This document shows positions 24,401-61,139 of a stretch of DNA of 64,000 bases, one piece after another (the first letter of the stretch is position 1; every line of letters begins with the position of its first letter). The stretch covers positions 434,001-498,000 of the forward strand of contig JALJCO010010476.1 of assembly GCA_023101725.1 (NCBI GenBank). Reading direction: 5' to 3'. The DNA is from Atherinomorus stipes. Taxonomy: Eukaryota; Chordata; Actinopteri; Atheriniformes; Atherinidae. Below the pieces are notes generated by a model that saw only the letters and a list, made by a program, of their open reading frames with translations, did no database searches and was not told the origin of the DNA. A program made the position numbers and the translations under genes.

Positions 24401-26661
24401 TTTCTTCACATATATGTCGCTTCCTCTGGGACAAGTCCGCCACAGCTCCCAGGTGAGTTTGTCTGAATGCAAACGGAATAAAAGACCAAGTCCGCACTAC
24501 TGATTAATGAGAACTACTTAAAGCTCGGCCGGAACCATGGATGTTGTCATCTTCTCATTTTTAAAGGCTATTATAGCCACTTTGCTGTTGCTGTGGTGGA
24601 AAAATATGTAAATATAAATTCATTTCTGTTGTGAATTTATTCTTTTTAAAAAGATCATTAAAAAGCAAAAAAAAAAATCTTTAGAATTGATAAAGAACAG
24701 GACTGTTTAATGTATGGATAAAATAAAAATAAAATCCTGACATACCATCCCCTACAACTGGTTAGTTGTTACAGCCTGACAACGGGAAGGTGAGAAAACC
24801 ACAGTTCTAATTCCTTCACTATACACCTTGTTTAACAAGTTGTTTTGTGATTATTCTTATTTATGGCCTACAGTGCCATCACTCAAAAATGTGAAGGACC
24901 TCTTAATTTCCTAATAGCTATATGTTTTTATTTCTAAAAAAATTTGTTAATATATTTTCATCCTTTAGCTATCCAACAACGTTAAGTTTTTTTTTCAAGA
25001 TATCGGCCGATTAATCAGCTATTGGCTTTTTCCTGCTCCAAACTATCATTATTATATCGGCCTTAAAAAATCCACTGTCTAGTTGAGTTATGTTTCAGAT
25101 TGTAGACGAGATTGTAGATCAAGATTCTGCCCCAAATGTTTGTTGTATCTGAGTAAATCTTACAATGTGGGGAATTCTTGAAAGTGAATTCAGGTGTTGT
25201 TTAATTAAGTGTACCTACAAAGTAATGAGGGGGTGGAAATGTATATATACTCACTCATCTCCAAATATTTGGTGACTGTACTCTGGATGGAATGTGGTGC
25301 TATCGTCATCAACGTCCTCAGGAAAACGAACTGAGAGCAAAAGAAAACTGATCAATTATTGAAATTTGTGCAATGATTTGCATATTGATGTATTGTTTCC
25401 TCTCATCAAATTAATCTGAATCAAAATCAATAAAAGAAAAAATGCATACCCAGCTTCAAGCAGATTGCTTCATTGGTATCACACTTGTACTCAGCCAGTT
25501 TCTTCTCCATGGCATTTACTCCTGTAGAAACCCAGAAAGCAAGAAATATATTGATGAACTGTTTCTTTTTGTTCTGTTTTGATTGCTGTTGTTGTTTTTT
25601 TTTCTCCATTATTTATGTGGAACCAATTTCTCCTTTGACCTTTTGCAATGATATACAGTATAGCAGTAATGATTAATCTGCATTACCATTTTAATCCAAT
25701 TATTGTTTCAGTCTTTTGCTAATTGTCCACATTTTCTGGTTCCTGCTTCTCAAATGTGAAGATAACTTGAACCTTAACTTGGCTGTCAAAATTAAACAAG
25801 CAAGCATCATGAACTTTCTGTGGGCTTAGGAAAAGTACTCATTATCTTCTGACATTTCAAATACATTCAAGTAAATTCACGAGTCATTGCAGTATCAAAG
25901 CAATTTGTGCACAGCCACTTGATGTGATTCTTGCTGCAACACTTAGTTCCTGTCATGAATCAAACAGATCTAACTACTGGAATTATATTTCACTTTGTAG
26001 CAGTCAAACCATAAAAACATCTCAAACATTTTTGTCAGTTTAATAAACAACACAATTTAATAGCAACTGCGTTTAGGAGAGGGTCATCATACCCTGGTTA
26101 ATATCGTCACATCAACTCCATCTATTGTCATTAGAACCCCCGCCCCTCCAAAAAAGAAATCTCTATACAATTTACCCCCAACTCGAGGTTACATCGCCTG
26201 TGTCCCCTGGAGTTTTTAAGTTTAACCTGCACTGAGATCATCGGTCATCTTTTCAATTCTTTCATGTTCAGAAACAACTACACTTCGACCAACTGTTTCT
26301 CACAGGTTATACACATCAGGGCAGGTGCGCTGTTACCAGTAGCAACACGAAATTAACAAACGCTATTCCAGCATCCATCGGCGCATTCACGAAGAACATC
26401 TAACCTGAAATCTAAGCGTTACATAAACATACACAAACACGATGCCATGACAGTCTGATAGCATGATGCAAGCGTTAGCACGCAGGCCTTCCTCTTCTTT
26501 ACCATTTTTTAAATCAGCTAGCTTGACGATCTATCTGGTACACTGCTAGTTTGCTCTCCGGCAGGAGTAAAGTAGCACTAGCATCGATGTGTGCGCAAAT
26601 ATGCACTAAAATCGGTGAACAATAATTAAGACACTGAAACAACTAGCTTCTTACCCGCCAT
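6443..26661 (-). CDS. hat1: Histone acetyltransferase 1 (type B catalytic subunit)
   Basis: HAT1 transfers acetyl from acetyl-CoA to newly made histone H4 (K5/K12) with RBBP7 before chromatin assembly. Coding exons, in order: 26655-26661, 25450-25521, 25255-25330, 21468-21588, 15415-15591, 15182-15303, 14513-14617, 14027-14133, 12560-12711, 10061-10177, 6443-6613. All junctions are GT-AG and in frame, giving 1227 nt and 408 codons (human 419). Visible landmarks are an N-terminal HAT1 domain, the MWFIETASF helix with Glu175 (human Glu187), the acetyl-CoA loop FQGEGHG, and ITAEDPS with Glu264 and Asp265 (human Glu276/Asp277); all catalytic positions are kept. Exon 1 carries only ATGGCGG. The protein starts MAGVNAMEKKLAEYK and lacks about ten residues present after the second Met in human. 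Exon 7 ends at the second of two overlapping GT sites, the one that restores V-S-Q-M. Confidence 0.97.
6614..10060 (-). other. HAT1 intron 10
   Basis: This 3.4-kb intron is AT-rich and has A/T runs near 6749, 7229 and 10007. It contains one copy of a dispersed repeat (8010-8390) that recurs inverted in intron 4. Short open frames near 9.0-9.7 kb and 8.5 kb overlap on both strands and show no recognisable protein. Confidence 0.7.
8010..8390 (+). repeat. Dispersed repeat, copy A
   Basis: The sequence from GGTTCAAAAA through TTAGGGGCGTGCC and GATTGACAGGTGGCAGAC to TTAGCGTGCCTTACC matches, with moderate divergence, the reverse complement of 20445-20800. It is AT-rich, has no coding capacity and its ends are not sharp. 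It is presumably a non-autonomous transposon or retrotransposon 3' region; I cannot name the family. Confidence 0.7.
10178..12559 (-). other. HAT1 intron 9
   Basis: The intron contains the TTAA-flanked element at 11093-12013. A segment beginning GGTGCACTCACACTAG near 10339 resembles the ends of fish hAT-type MITEs, but I could not find its partner end. The GC-richer patch at 10560-10940 has a CCAAT box (AGCCAATCAG) and GGGCGGAGC, which may be part of a dispersed element rather than a promoter. Confidence 0.5.
11093..12013. mobile_element. TTAA-flanked MITE-like element, 921 bp
   Basis: The left end AGGTGCCATCACC and the right end GGTTATGACACCT are inverted repeats with two mismatches. Both are bordered by TTAA (11089-11092 and 12014-12017), as expected for piggyBac-style insertion. 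The interior has no long ORF and includes an acidic-codon-like GAGGAGGAGGATGACGACG stretch that is not part of any open gene. Its sequence is unrelated to the element at 30-576 apart from the TTAA and the AGG start. Confidence 0.7.
12712..14026 (-). other. HAT1 intron 8
   Basis: This is AT-rich intron sequence. The open frame on the minus strand at 13263-13475 is cysteine-rich but has no start context, splice logic or recognisable relatives, so I take it as chance. No repeat is recognised. Confidence 0.6.
14618..15181 (-). other. HAT1 intron 6, candidate conserved non-coding element
   Basis: About 480 bp (14690-15175) is of balanced composition and repeat-free, rich in TAATTGG / CACTTAATTGG / GTCACAAGCGCC / AATAAAGGC-type motifs, and reaches close to the exon 6 donor. 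The texture (no mononucleotide runs, homeodomain-like ATTA cores) is typical of developmental enhancers. No protein is encoded. Conservation is inferred only from texture. Confidence 0.4.
17706..17731 (+). repeat. Poly-G tract, 26 bases
   Basis: An uninterrupted run of G is followed by a short GA repeat. A comparable run of 23 G is at 61825-61847 and one of 16 G at 320-335. Length may be inaccurate because such runs are hard to sequence. Confidence 0.8.
19790..19966. repeat. Dispersed fish repeat, hAT-MITE-like
   Basis: The sequence includes TCATTTGATTCAGGTGTGCT and ends in GAGGACTGGACTTGGGCGCC CCTGCTCTA. This matches, from memory, the common teleost short interspersed element with an ending of the form GGACTGGAGTTGGACACCCC. 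There is no coding capacity. The family name is uncertain. Confidence 0.55.
19971..20408. mobile_element. MITE with GGGCCTTTTCCA termini
   Basis: The left terminus GGGCCTTTTCCATTGCAG and the right terminus GTAAGTGGAAAAGGCTC are imperfect inverted repeats. Just inside the left end is a small tandem array of CACAGTACAG / CACGGTACGG units. The element is 438 bp with no transposase. It is probably a hAT-type non-autonomous element, but I did not find a clear 8-bp target duplication. Confidence 0.6.
20445..20800 (-). repeat. Dispersed repeat, copy B
   Basis: This is the reverse-orientation relative of 8010-8390. Shared blocks include GACACGCCCCTAATTATGCG, TGAACCAGGCTGTAAACAGG and TTTCTGCTGTGAAGTTGGCC. 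The copies have diverged by substitutions and small indels, so both are old. Copy B abuts the MITE at 19971-20408. Confidence 0.7.
20943..20955. promoter_or_regulatory. Palindromic RFX-type X-box
   Basis: GTTGCTTAGCAAC fits the RFX consensus (RYYNYY, one spacer base, RRNRAC) perfectly on both half-sites. It lies in HAT1 intron 4, 16 bp before an ATG in a good context (AGTCATGG) that opens a 115-codon frame on the plus strand. It could be a true site or part of an unrecognised transposon end. Confidence 0.4.
21589..25254 (-). other. HAT1 intron 3 (3.7 kb)
   Basis: This is mostly AT-rich intron. It contains a (GGT)n microsatellite at 22942-22961 running into a G tract, and the repeat at 23872-25083. 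No coding exon is recognised. Confidence 0.6.
23872..25083. mobile_element. Decayed transposon with GAGGTCGACCGAT end
   Basis: The left end TAGAGGTCGACCGATGAATC is followed by repeated TATCGG / CCGATTAAT motifs. The other end carries GATATCGGCCGATTAATCAG and ATTATATCGGCCTTAAAAAATCC followed by a damaged terminus. These are features of a widespread fish DNA-transposon family whose ends read TCGACCTCTA. The interior is not coding. The right inverted repeat is largely mutated, so the right boundary is approximate. Confidence 0.55.
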
Positions 26662-26765
26662 TTCTGTGTACTGTGTTGCACGGACCTGTGTTGTTGTCCC
26701 AAAAGACCCGCGGAAACAGGAGCACATCCGGGTCACGTGTTTCCGTAGGAACCGGATGTAGTCCC
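26662..26765 (-). promoter_or_regulatory. hat1: HAT1 promoter / 5' UTR
   Basis: Immediately upstream of the HAT1 start codon, the minus-strand promoter contains an E-box (TCACGTG, 26733-26739) flanked by ETS-like CCGGAT and CATCCGG cores and several CpGs. There is no TATA box. This is a typical housekeeping CpG promoter. The transcription start is not visible and is inferred to fall near 26690-26720. Confidence 0.6.
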
Positions 26766-28299
26766 GTCGCGTGCAATCAATAGAAAATAACTTGGCAAGA
26801 CAAAAATGTAATTCGGTTATTATAAAGGTCAATTGAAAAGTATAAAACGGGTAATATACAGGGGCTCGACTGTTTCTTTTAGGGTCAATTCATATTACTC
26901 ATTTGAGTAGTTTGGATGAAATTCAGTTATTCATAAATGCTGTAGCTCTAAAGAATTTAACTCCATCTCTTTAGTCAGAGAAAAATGGTAGCTATTTAAA
27001 ATTTTCATGACATTTTGGTGATTGTTAACATTAAGTTTACTGTCCCACACAACCAAAAATAGCCACAAAAAGATTAAATGGACTAAGTTGTTCAACATGA
27101 CAACAAAGACACTCATAACGATCTCTAAGGCACCCAAAACATCTATGATAGGCTCAAAAGGACTTCGAACAACGAAGGAATTTATTGAAACGATACATTA
27201 AATGACAACAAAAGTCAAAGCGATTACAAAGATAGAACACAGACACTAAATAAATTTCCATGAAGAGATTCAGGAGAGATGCACAACAGCCACACTGTGA
27301 CATACATTAATGCCGTTCTCTTTCAGTTCAGATGGTTTTTCTTTGTGTAAGAGAGTGATAAAAGCATTTTACAAGTCTGTATTTAGAATTATAATTCTGT
27401 TGTTCAGTATGTTCTATATGTTAACAGTTTTCTTTATGTAATTGTATCAAAAGTCCCTAAAAACAGTAAGGATTCTTTTCATTGTTTATCTTATGACACA
27501 TTAAAAATGCCAAAATATGGAATCAGAAAATGTGAAAGGCGAATTTGGGTTGTTAGATAGAATCGCATTCACCATGTAAAATACAGACTCAGTGAAAGTT
27601 AAAGTTTTATGTTTTGATCTTTGTTGCAGCAGAGCACAGTATCAACCAAAATCAAGTTTTACTCTGTATTTTATTGTCTTTATCATTATAGTACCATCAC
27701 ATCTAAGATTGATAAATAGATACAACAATATGAAATTATGAAGACAAATAATACTAAATTTGACAACATTTTACACAAATAATAGATGAAAAATGTTCTA
27801 CAATTTACAAGTGAGGAAAAAAGAATGTGATTGGATTAGTCTATAAATAGATCTGTAAACTGAGAGGGAATTTACCATCCTAGCTTAAGTGTGATTTTGA
27901 ACATCTTTCTGAGCACTGCAAATGCTCTGTTATCATCTAAGCCTTAGCTATTCTGTCCTCCAGAAGTACCTGTGAAGGACCTACTCGTGTTTAAGACACT
28001 ATCATTTTACCTTTACTACACTATCAACACTAGATTATCCCTCTCGTGAACAAAGCCCTATGTCTTAACTATTCTTAGGCAGCAGTGTCTGCGTGCAGTG
28101 TGTACTGTTGATCTTTGAAGTACAAATTACAGTTCTGAAGTTTAACATTTTTTATTTGACACATATCCAGCAGTGAAGGGAGGCAATAGTGACAAAAAAC
28201 AAACAGAAGTTAGATTAGAAATGTTGCTTTGAAGTATCACAACAGTGTAGTCTACACTGTGAAGATTAATTGCTTTGACTGCGTATTTGCTGCCGTGGT

Positions 28300-28685
28300 T
28301 GCTGTCCTGGTTTGGACATTCGGGGCCCTGCGTGCAACCTTGCGGTGGTGGCTGTTTGCCTGGACCTGGGTGGTGGCCTGGATGGTTGTGGGTGGGGATG
28401 GCTCTTGGGGTAGATGGATATCATTTCATCACCTGGTACCAAGCCATGTTTCTTTCTTTTAACTGTTCCTCTTCTGTGACAGGGTGGTTTTTAAAGGGGC
28501 TAATGGAGTATGGGTGGGAGTGGTTGTAGGGTCATGGGTGGATGTGAGATAATGATGGATGCGTAAGCGTGAGTCTGTTTTGTTTTTATCCATAGTATTT
28601 TGATGTAAATTGTTTTATTATGTGAAGCACTTTGCACTGTTTTTATGTATGAAAAAGCTATATAAATAAAGTTAATTTGATTTGG
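28300..28685 (+). mobile_element. Non-LTR retrotransposon 3' UTR tail
   Basis: A G/T-rich stretch with no ORF ends in TGTGAAGCACTTTGCACTG followed by CTATATAAATAAAGTTAATT. The signature (GTGAAGCACTTTG ... CTATATAAATAAAGTT-GATTTG) is the familiar 3' end of fish LINEs. The rest of the element is missing, consistent with 5' truncation. Confidence 0.6.
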
Positions 28686-30541
28686 TAATTACAATTTCCC
28701 CTCATTTTTAGAACATATTACGGGGTTTCAGAGACAGGACTTAGAGTAATCCAATCTATAAGCCAGCACATAAGTCCATTTTTTAATCTCAGTTTGAATT
28801 TGTTTTGGTTCGTCTGAGACTATGGAGTCCTCATAAAGCTAAGTAAAATTACCCAGACTGGGTATACACCATGTGAATTTGAATTTGAAATTTGAAATTT
28901 TGAAATTTGAGTGAATTTGAAAAAAACAAAAATTAAAACAAGTTGTGAAAATGCAGTTAGCCTGTTTGAAAACCATAAAACTGCAAAGGTGACAAAAAAA
29001 GTTGGACATTTGTTGTGAATATAACACAAATGAAAATATGACTAGAACAATGTTCCACACATCTCATATTCATACAATACTATGACATCACATCCATTAC
29101 ATTATCTGCCTTCATCTTTTTTGAAGAACCCGAAACTGGCATAAAAAAAAGAATAATAGACAGAAATCAGATGAGAGTGGTTCAATACTGGTGGGGGACC
29201 ACCTCAAGACAAGACTGATGAACCGACTTCCTGTCTAGAATAATAAAGAACCAGCAATCTCCTGATGGTCAACCTGAGGATGACTATTTGCACAGTGCAT
29301 ATAAAGAACTCAGAACAGGTTTATTAAAAAGAGAGAGAGAGAGAGAGAGACCTTTTTTTGATATAATCCCTTCAGCTCATACTATCACAATCATTATTAT
29401 AATGATTAATGCCTTAAGTGAATATTTCTCTCTTCCATTCTTGCAACAGTATTGCTATCACCTCTCAGCAGAGATCCAAAAAGATGACCATTCACAAGAG
29501 GCTTGCAAAAAAATTAATCATAAGCAAAATTTGAAATATATGAAAGGAGATGAAATGAAAAGAAATTGCTGGAAAAGCTTAATTAAATATGACTTTGAAA
29601 CAGAGATTCAAAGACTCATCAAACACAAATGAGACCATTGCACTACAGACTTACATCTACTGTATTTGAACTAAATTTGAATTAAACCTTAACTCTTCAA
29701 TCACACCATTTTTTATTGTATTTATTTTGTACACAATAAATACAATAAAAATGTGAACAAAAAAAATCTGCATATTAATTTTAATTAGATCAGCTTAAAT
29801 AGGCATTTTTGTCTGGGACTAACCTGCCCTGTCTCTTAGACCAGCCCATAATGTTTAAGTGTGGTTTTAATCTCAACACAAGAAGAAAGTTTGTAATGTT
29901 TCTAAGCTGTTCTGTGCCCATGCTATGATGTGGACTGTGGACTTGAACAAAACACAAGGTAAAAAAGTTTCTTGCATTTAAGGATTTATGTTTTTCTTAT
30001 CTTTTCAGGGGAAAAGTGAAGCTTGCTTTTTTGAGGCTTTTCCAAGTCTACCTATCCCCTCCCACGCTCTTGCTTTCAGGTTTATAGTACAGCTTCCAGC
30101 ACTGAAATATCTTCCTTTATTCTCATTATAAAAACAAAATATTAGCCTACATAATAATTGGTCAATTTTGCTAAAAGGAAAAATGATCTGTCACTACAGA
30201 TTAGCTTGGAGGCAGACGAGCATGTTACCCAGAACCGGTGAAACTAACTGAATACAAGCAGGAAATTCTGGTTTACAAAAACATTCAACAGCACTCCTTT
30301 TTTTTCCCTTCTCTGCAAAGGGTCATGTGATACTTTCACTGGTGTGAATCAGCATAAATCAACAAAAAGACAAATATTTTCAGTATAATAATAAATGTCC
30401 AATGACCAGCCATCAGGGCTTCTGTGGCTATGGTGCATTGCTTTAGAGCTTAGAAGCTGAAATTTCCAAATTTCATAAAGATTCACAGAAAGTCCTCCAA
30501 AGTCAGATTTTTAACTTGATAAGTCATGGTGATAATGTTAG

Positions 30542-30544
<3 letters not shown>

Positions 30545-30591
<47 letters not shown>
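30545..30591. repeat. (AT)n microsatellite
   Basis: About 23 uninterrupted AT units lie in the HAT1-SLC25A12 intergenic region. Confidence 0.95.
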
Positions 30592-30593
<2 letters not shown>

Positions 30594-30913
30594 TTCAGTC
30601 TGTGGATTTTTCTTTGAATGAGTTGCATACTGTCCAAGCTTTCAGGGAACACGTATGCATCATTATCAGATTGTTTCCTAATAAGCGAGCTCAGTGAGCA
30701 CTGTCACCTGTCACCTGATGTGAACTGTGGGATAATGCCCATCTCTAAAACCTAGATACATATTGGTATATATAGGTTTTATAATCATCACTATTCCAAG
30801 ACTAATTTGAAATTTCTTTATTTGGATAAACCCCTTGAGATGATCCATCTTGTTTTCGAGCGTATTGACGGATTTTGGGTATTTATATTTATACACACAA
30901 ACAAGAAACAAAA

Positions 30914-30944
<31 letters not shown>

Positions 30945-31859
30945 GAATCAACACATTTAACTAAGATTAAGATAAAGTAGTTGTCATAAAACACATTATG
31001 CAACTTTGTTCAAAGAAACTTGTTATTGTTCAACCTGAAGTGAGTTTATTGTATGTCCTTGAGTGGAACTATCTCTCACTTTAAAGAAGTTAAATATTCT
31101 ATTAATAATTTCCCAAATAAAAAACAGACAAAAACTTAATTGATTAAGAATAAGGCAAGTTATAGTCAATTTTGCAGACTGAATGTACATGAGTAACAAA
31201 TATCAAAGTTTTCTATATCAGTGCTGGTTAGGGGATCTGGGAGAGGTCTTCCATTATTGCTATTGGTTGAGCATGCACAACTCACATGGGGTAGAAACTT
31301 GCACCATGTTGGGACTGGCACAACACCAAATTCCTTTTGAAAGACAGCTTTCCCATTTGCAAACGGAACACGGTCATCTCAGATGTTATATCTCCCAATT
31401 TCCAGCTTTCCAGGGGCAAATAAAATGCTTAAAAAAACAGCACCCAGTGAATGACTGTTAATCAATTCTGATTGGTCGACAGCATCAGCCTAATCAAGCC
31501 TCATCCAGTATTATTCATTAAGTCTGCTGGAATTCAAAACTTGAGTGTGTCATTGGATGAAAAATTAGTTGCCCGCATACCCCCAAGTAAATGATGAGTC
31601 ATTAATATATTTTAAAAGAAAATAGCCTACTAAATAAAATAATTAATTCCTAAAGAAAAATAAAAACATATTCATTTTTTCTGCTTCAGTGCGAGATAGT
31701 CTATACAAGACATATCAAAACAAGTTCATTCAAGACATGGGACATTTGGGACATTTTCAATACAACGATAAGTTTGACAAAAGAATAGCAAAAATTGAAC
31801 TGTGAAAAAACTAGACTGATAGGCTACTGGTATTTCTGGTCCGCAGGCTACAGCAGAGC

Positions 31860-32108
31860 AGCACAATGAGGTGTGTCCTCATTCAGCTCGCGCCGACAGG
31901 AAATACTGCTGAACTTTCTCTGTCCGGACCGTCCTCGTCAGTTCTGCGTCTCCTCGGCTTTTACACCGCCCTGAACGCAGAAAAGGACAATAAACTTGGA
32001 TAAATATAGTTCAGTGTCTCAGACCTCCACTGTCCTGTCATGCTCGCGCACTGTCATCCCGAAGCCCAGCGCGTGCGCTAGTCCACTGCAGCTGACGTCA
32101 CATCCAGC
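31860..32108 (+). promoter_or_regulatory. slc25a12: SLC25A12 promoter / 5' UTR
   Basis: This is a CpG-rich block directly before the SLC25A12 start codon. It has a perfect palindromic cAMP response element TGACGTCA (32093-32100) only 8 bp before the ATG, and a near-consensus NRF-1 site AGCGCGTGCGCT (32068-32079). NRF-1 sites are typical of nuclear genes for mitochondrial proteins, and CREB control of mammalian AGC1 has been reported, so both fit. The start site is not visible; the CRE is probably within the 5' UTR or core promoter. Confidence 0.6.
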
Positions 32109-51566
<19,458 letters not shown>

Positions 51567-51945
51567 AAGGGGTTACTTTTTGTGACCTCGAGGGCTGCAT
51601 GCTCCTCCAGTCTGCATTTCAATTCAGTGTATCGAGCTGTCTTACTTCAAATGCTGCATGGGAATGGCTATCTTTTTTTTCTGAATTTTCTTTGCAAAGC
51701 TTGCACAATGTTACTGTACATATTGTACTTCTTAACAGAGGGACATTATGGCTTTACTAAGGGTTGTTCCTGCATTTTCTGGTGTGGATTAGCTTTGGTG
51801 TGCATGTGTCATTCACATTTAAGAGACACAAGGATGTACAGATATTTTCAAAGTGTTTATTTTGAAATCATGACCAGGGATGTGGGAAATAATTTAAATG
51901 TATTTATTGTATTTTATTGAAATAAATCATTCAAAGTGTTTGTTT
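51567..51945 (+). other. slc25a12: SLC25A12 3' UTR with poly(A) signal
   Basis: About 350 bp after the stop codon a canonical AATAAA (51921-51926) occurs, so cleavage is expected near 51940. The UTR is ordinary, with no repeat. On the opposite strand AATAAA motifs at 51903-51908 and 51913-51918 would serve the convergent DYNC1I2 transcript. Confidence 0.65.
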
Positions 51946-52713
51946 CTACTGTGAAAAGTACATTCTCCGTTTTGACACCAAACTCTCTGGAAACAAATAT
52001 TCTCTATTTAGATCCCATCAAATATACATGACAGATGTAGAAATCACTGAGCCGTTACAGCATACATGATCCTCCTCTTAGGCTTTCATTAAGGATAGTC
52101 CAACTCCAGCTGCATGGATTAAGTGAAAATTAGATTAGTATAAAACAATGTTGAAGTAGAAAGATTGAACATTTCACTATTTGAAAAACAAGTGAATATG
52201 TTATCAAGTCTACAGAGCAGAGATGACAGCTTGAGCTACATTCCTGGATATTTTACAGAAGTGATTGCTTTACTACAGCTTTAGTAGAAATGAAGAACAT
52301 CTACAGTGTGACTGATTTTTGTGAAGCACCTGTTTGACTTAAAAAAAAAAAACAAACTCAAAACTAAGGCTTTTGTCAACAAGCTGTAAATAATAATGGG
52401 TAATGATTTAACAAGATAAAAACTAAATTTTAAGGCATCTGGCTGAAGAAAAGACCACTGTTTTGTGAATATGGCTTAATGTTGGTGTCTGAGGTTGGTA
52501 GTCCCGACACCTTATTTACCCAAGGAAGACTGTTGACGGTCCAACTATCTAAATAAGAAAAGTGTTGGCAATCAAAAGATGTCCATATCTCAGACTAAAA
52601 AAAAACTAAACTTTCTTCCAGTCATGTTATCTTTTCCTTCTTTCAAAATAGGGCTGACATTAACAAGCACACAACTGGTCCCTTAAACACTGCATCCAGT
52701 AGCAGCGACAAGC
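51885..52713 (-). other. dync1i2: DYNC1I2 3' UTR
   Basis: Between the DYNC1I2 stop and SLC25A12 there is no minus-strand AATAAA or ATTAAA until 51913-51918 (another at 51903-51908). If these are used, the 3' UTR is about 800 bp and its end overlaps the SLC25A12 3' end. The UTR has A runs near 52340 and 52600. This boundary is inferred, not observed. Confidence 0.45.
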
Positions 52714-60264
<7,551 letters not shown>

Positions 60265-61108
60265 CTGTTGATGAAAAAGGGATTTTTATTAAACATCAGG
60301 ACTTACACTAAGCTAGGCTGCAGCAAATACATATCTGAATCAACACAGTCCTCTGTAAAAGGTTTTGTTTATGATTATACATTTTGTCTGTCTTACAAAT
60401 GATAACAAAAAGCAAAATCAAATCCAAGGCTGCTTCATTTCCCACCTTCATTATTTTTTTTCCCAATTAAGTCCCACAGAGCAATTACGTGAACAGTCAT
60501 GGTGTGATTTCGTATTTCTGCCTTGCATTTGTTTGGTTTGTCAGCACTATGTCGCCTTTCAAAAAGAACCTGCTCCTCTAAAGCAGGGAAGTTTGCCATT
60601 TGTATTAAAGGGACACAGCGCAGCGGGTGTCTTGTTGTCATAGGGACCCCTGTCTTTTCCCACTGTTAATGAGACTAGCCATTCAATAGTGAGTTTAGCT
60701 GTCAGTGTAGCTGTTTCCTCCGTGTCCCAGTTGCAGGTTGCCCCCTTCTAGGCCACGGGGCAGAGGGTGTAGAGCAGCTGCCTGGGCCCATCCCATTGGA
60801 CTGGCCAGATGACGGCATGGTGCAAAAGCAGATGGTGATGCTGGGATTGTCTTGTGCTCTTCAGAGGTGGCATGGGGATGGCACAGAGGTTTTCCGCCTG
60901 GCTGCCCCGAGACAAGCCACCCCCTGAACAGCAAGCCTGCGCAATTACCATCCTAGCAGGAGGTCCTGCAACTCCTATTCAAGCTCAGAGAATGTACAAC
61001 AAAATACAGGCCACACCAGCTGGCAAACTGCACACTGGTTTTACCTCAAAGAAGATGAACATACTTTCTTCAAACATCTCTAAGAGATGGTATTTAGCCT
61101 ATGTGTTC

Positions 61109-61139
<31 letters not shown>

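Larger units (their letters stand above)
26766..31850. other. HAT1-SLC25A12 divergent intergenic region
   Basis: About 5 kb of AT-rich sequence separates the two promoters. It contains a retrotransposon 3' tail (28300-28685), an AATTTGA-type low-complexity tract (28873-28921), a GA microsatellite (29329-29349), an AT microsatellite, a poly-A run (30920-30944), and a more complex block at 31180-31640 with TTGATTAA-like, ATTGG and TGAGTCA motifs. No open reading frame looks like a gene. Confidence 0.6.
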
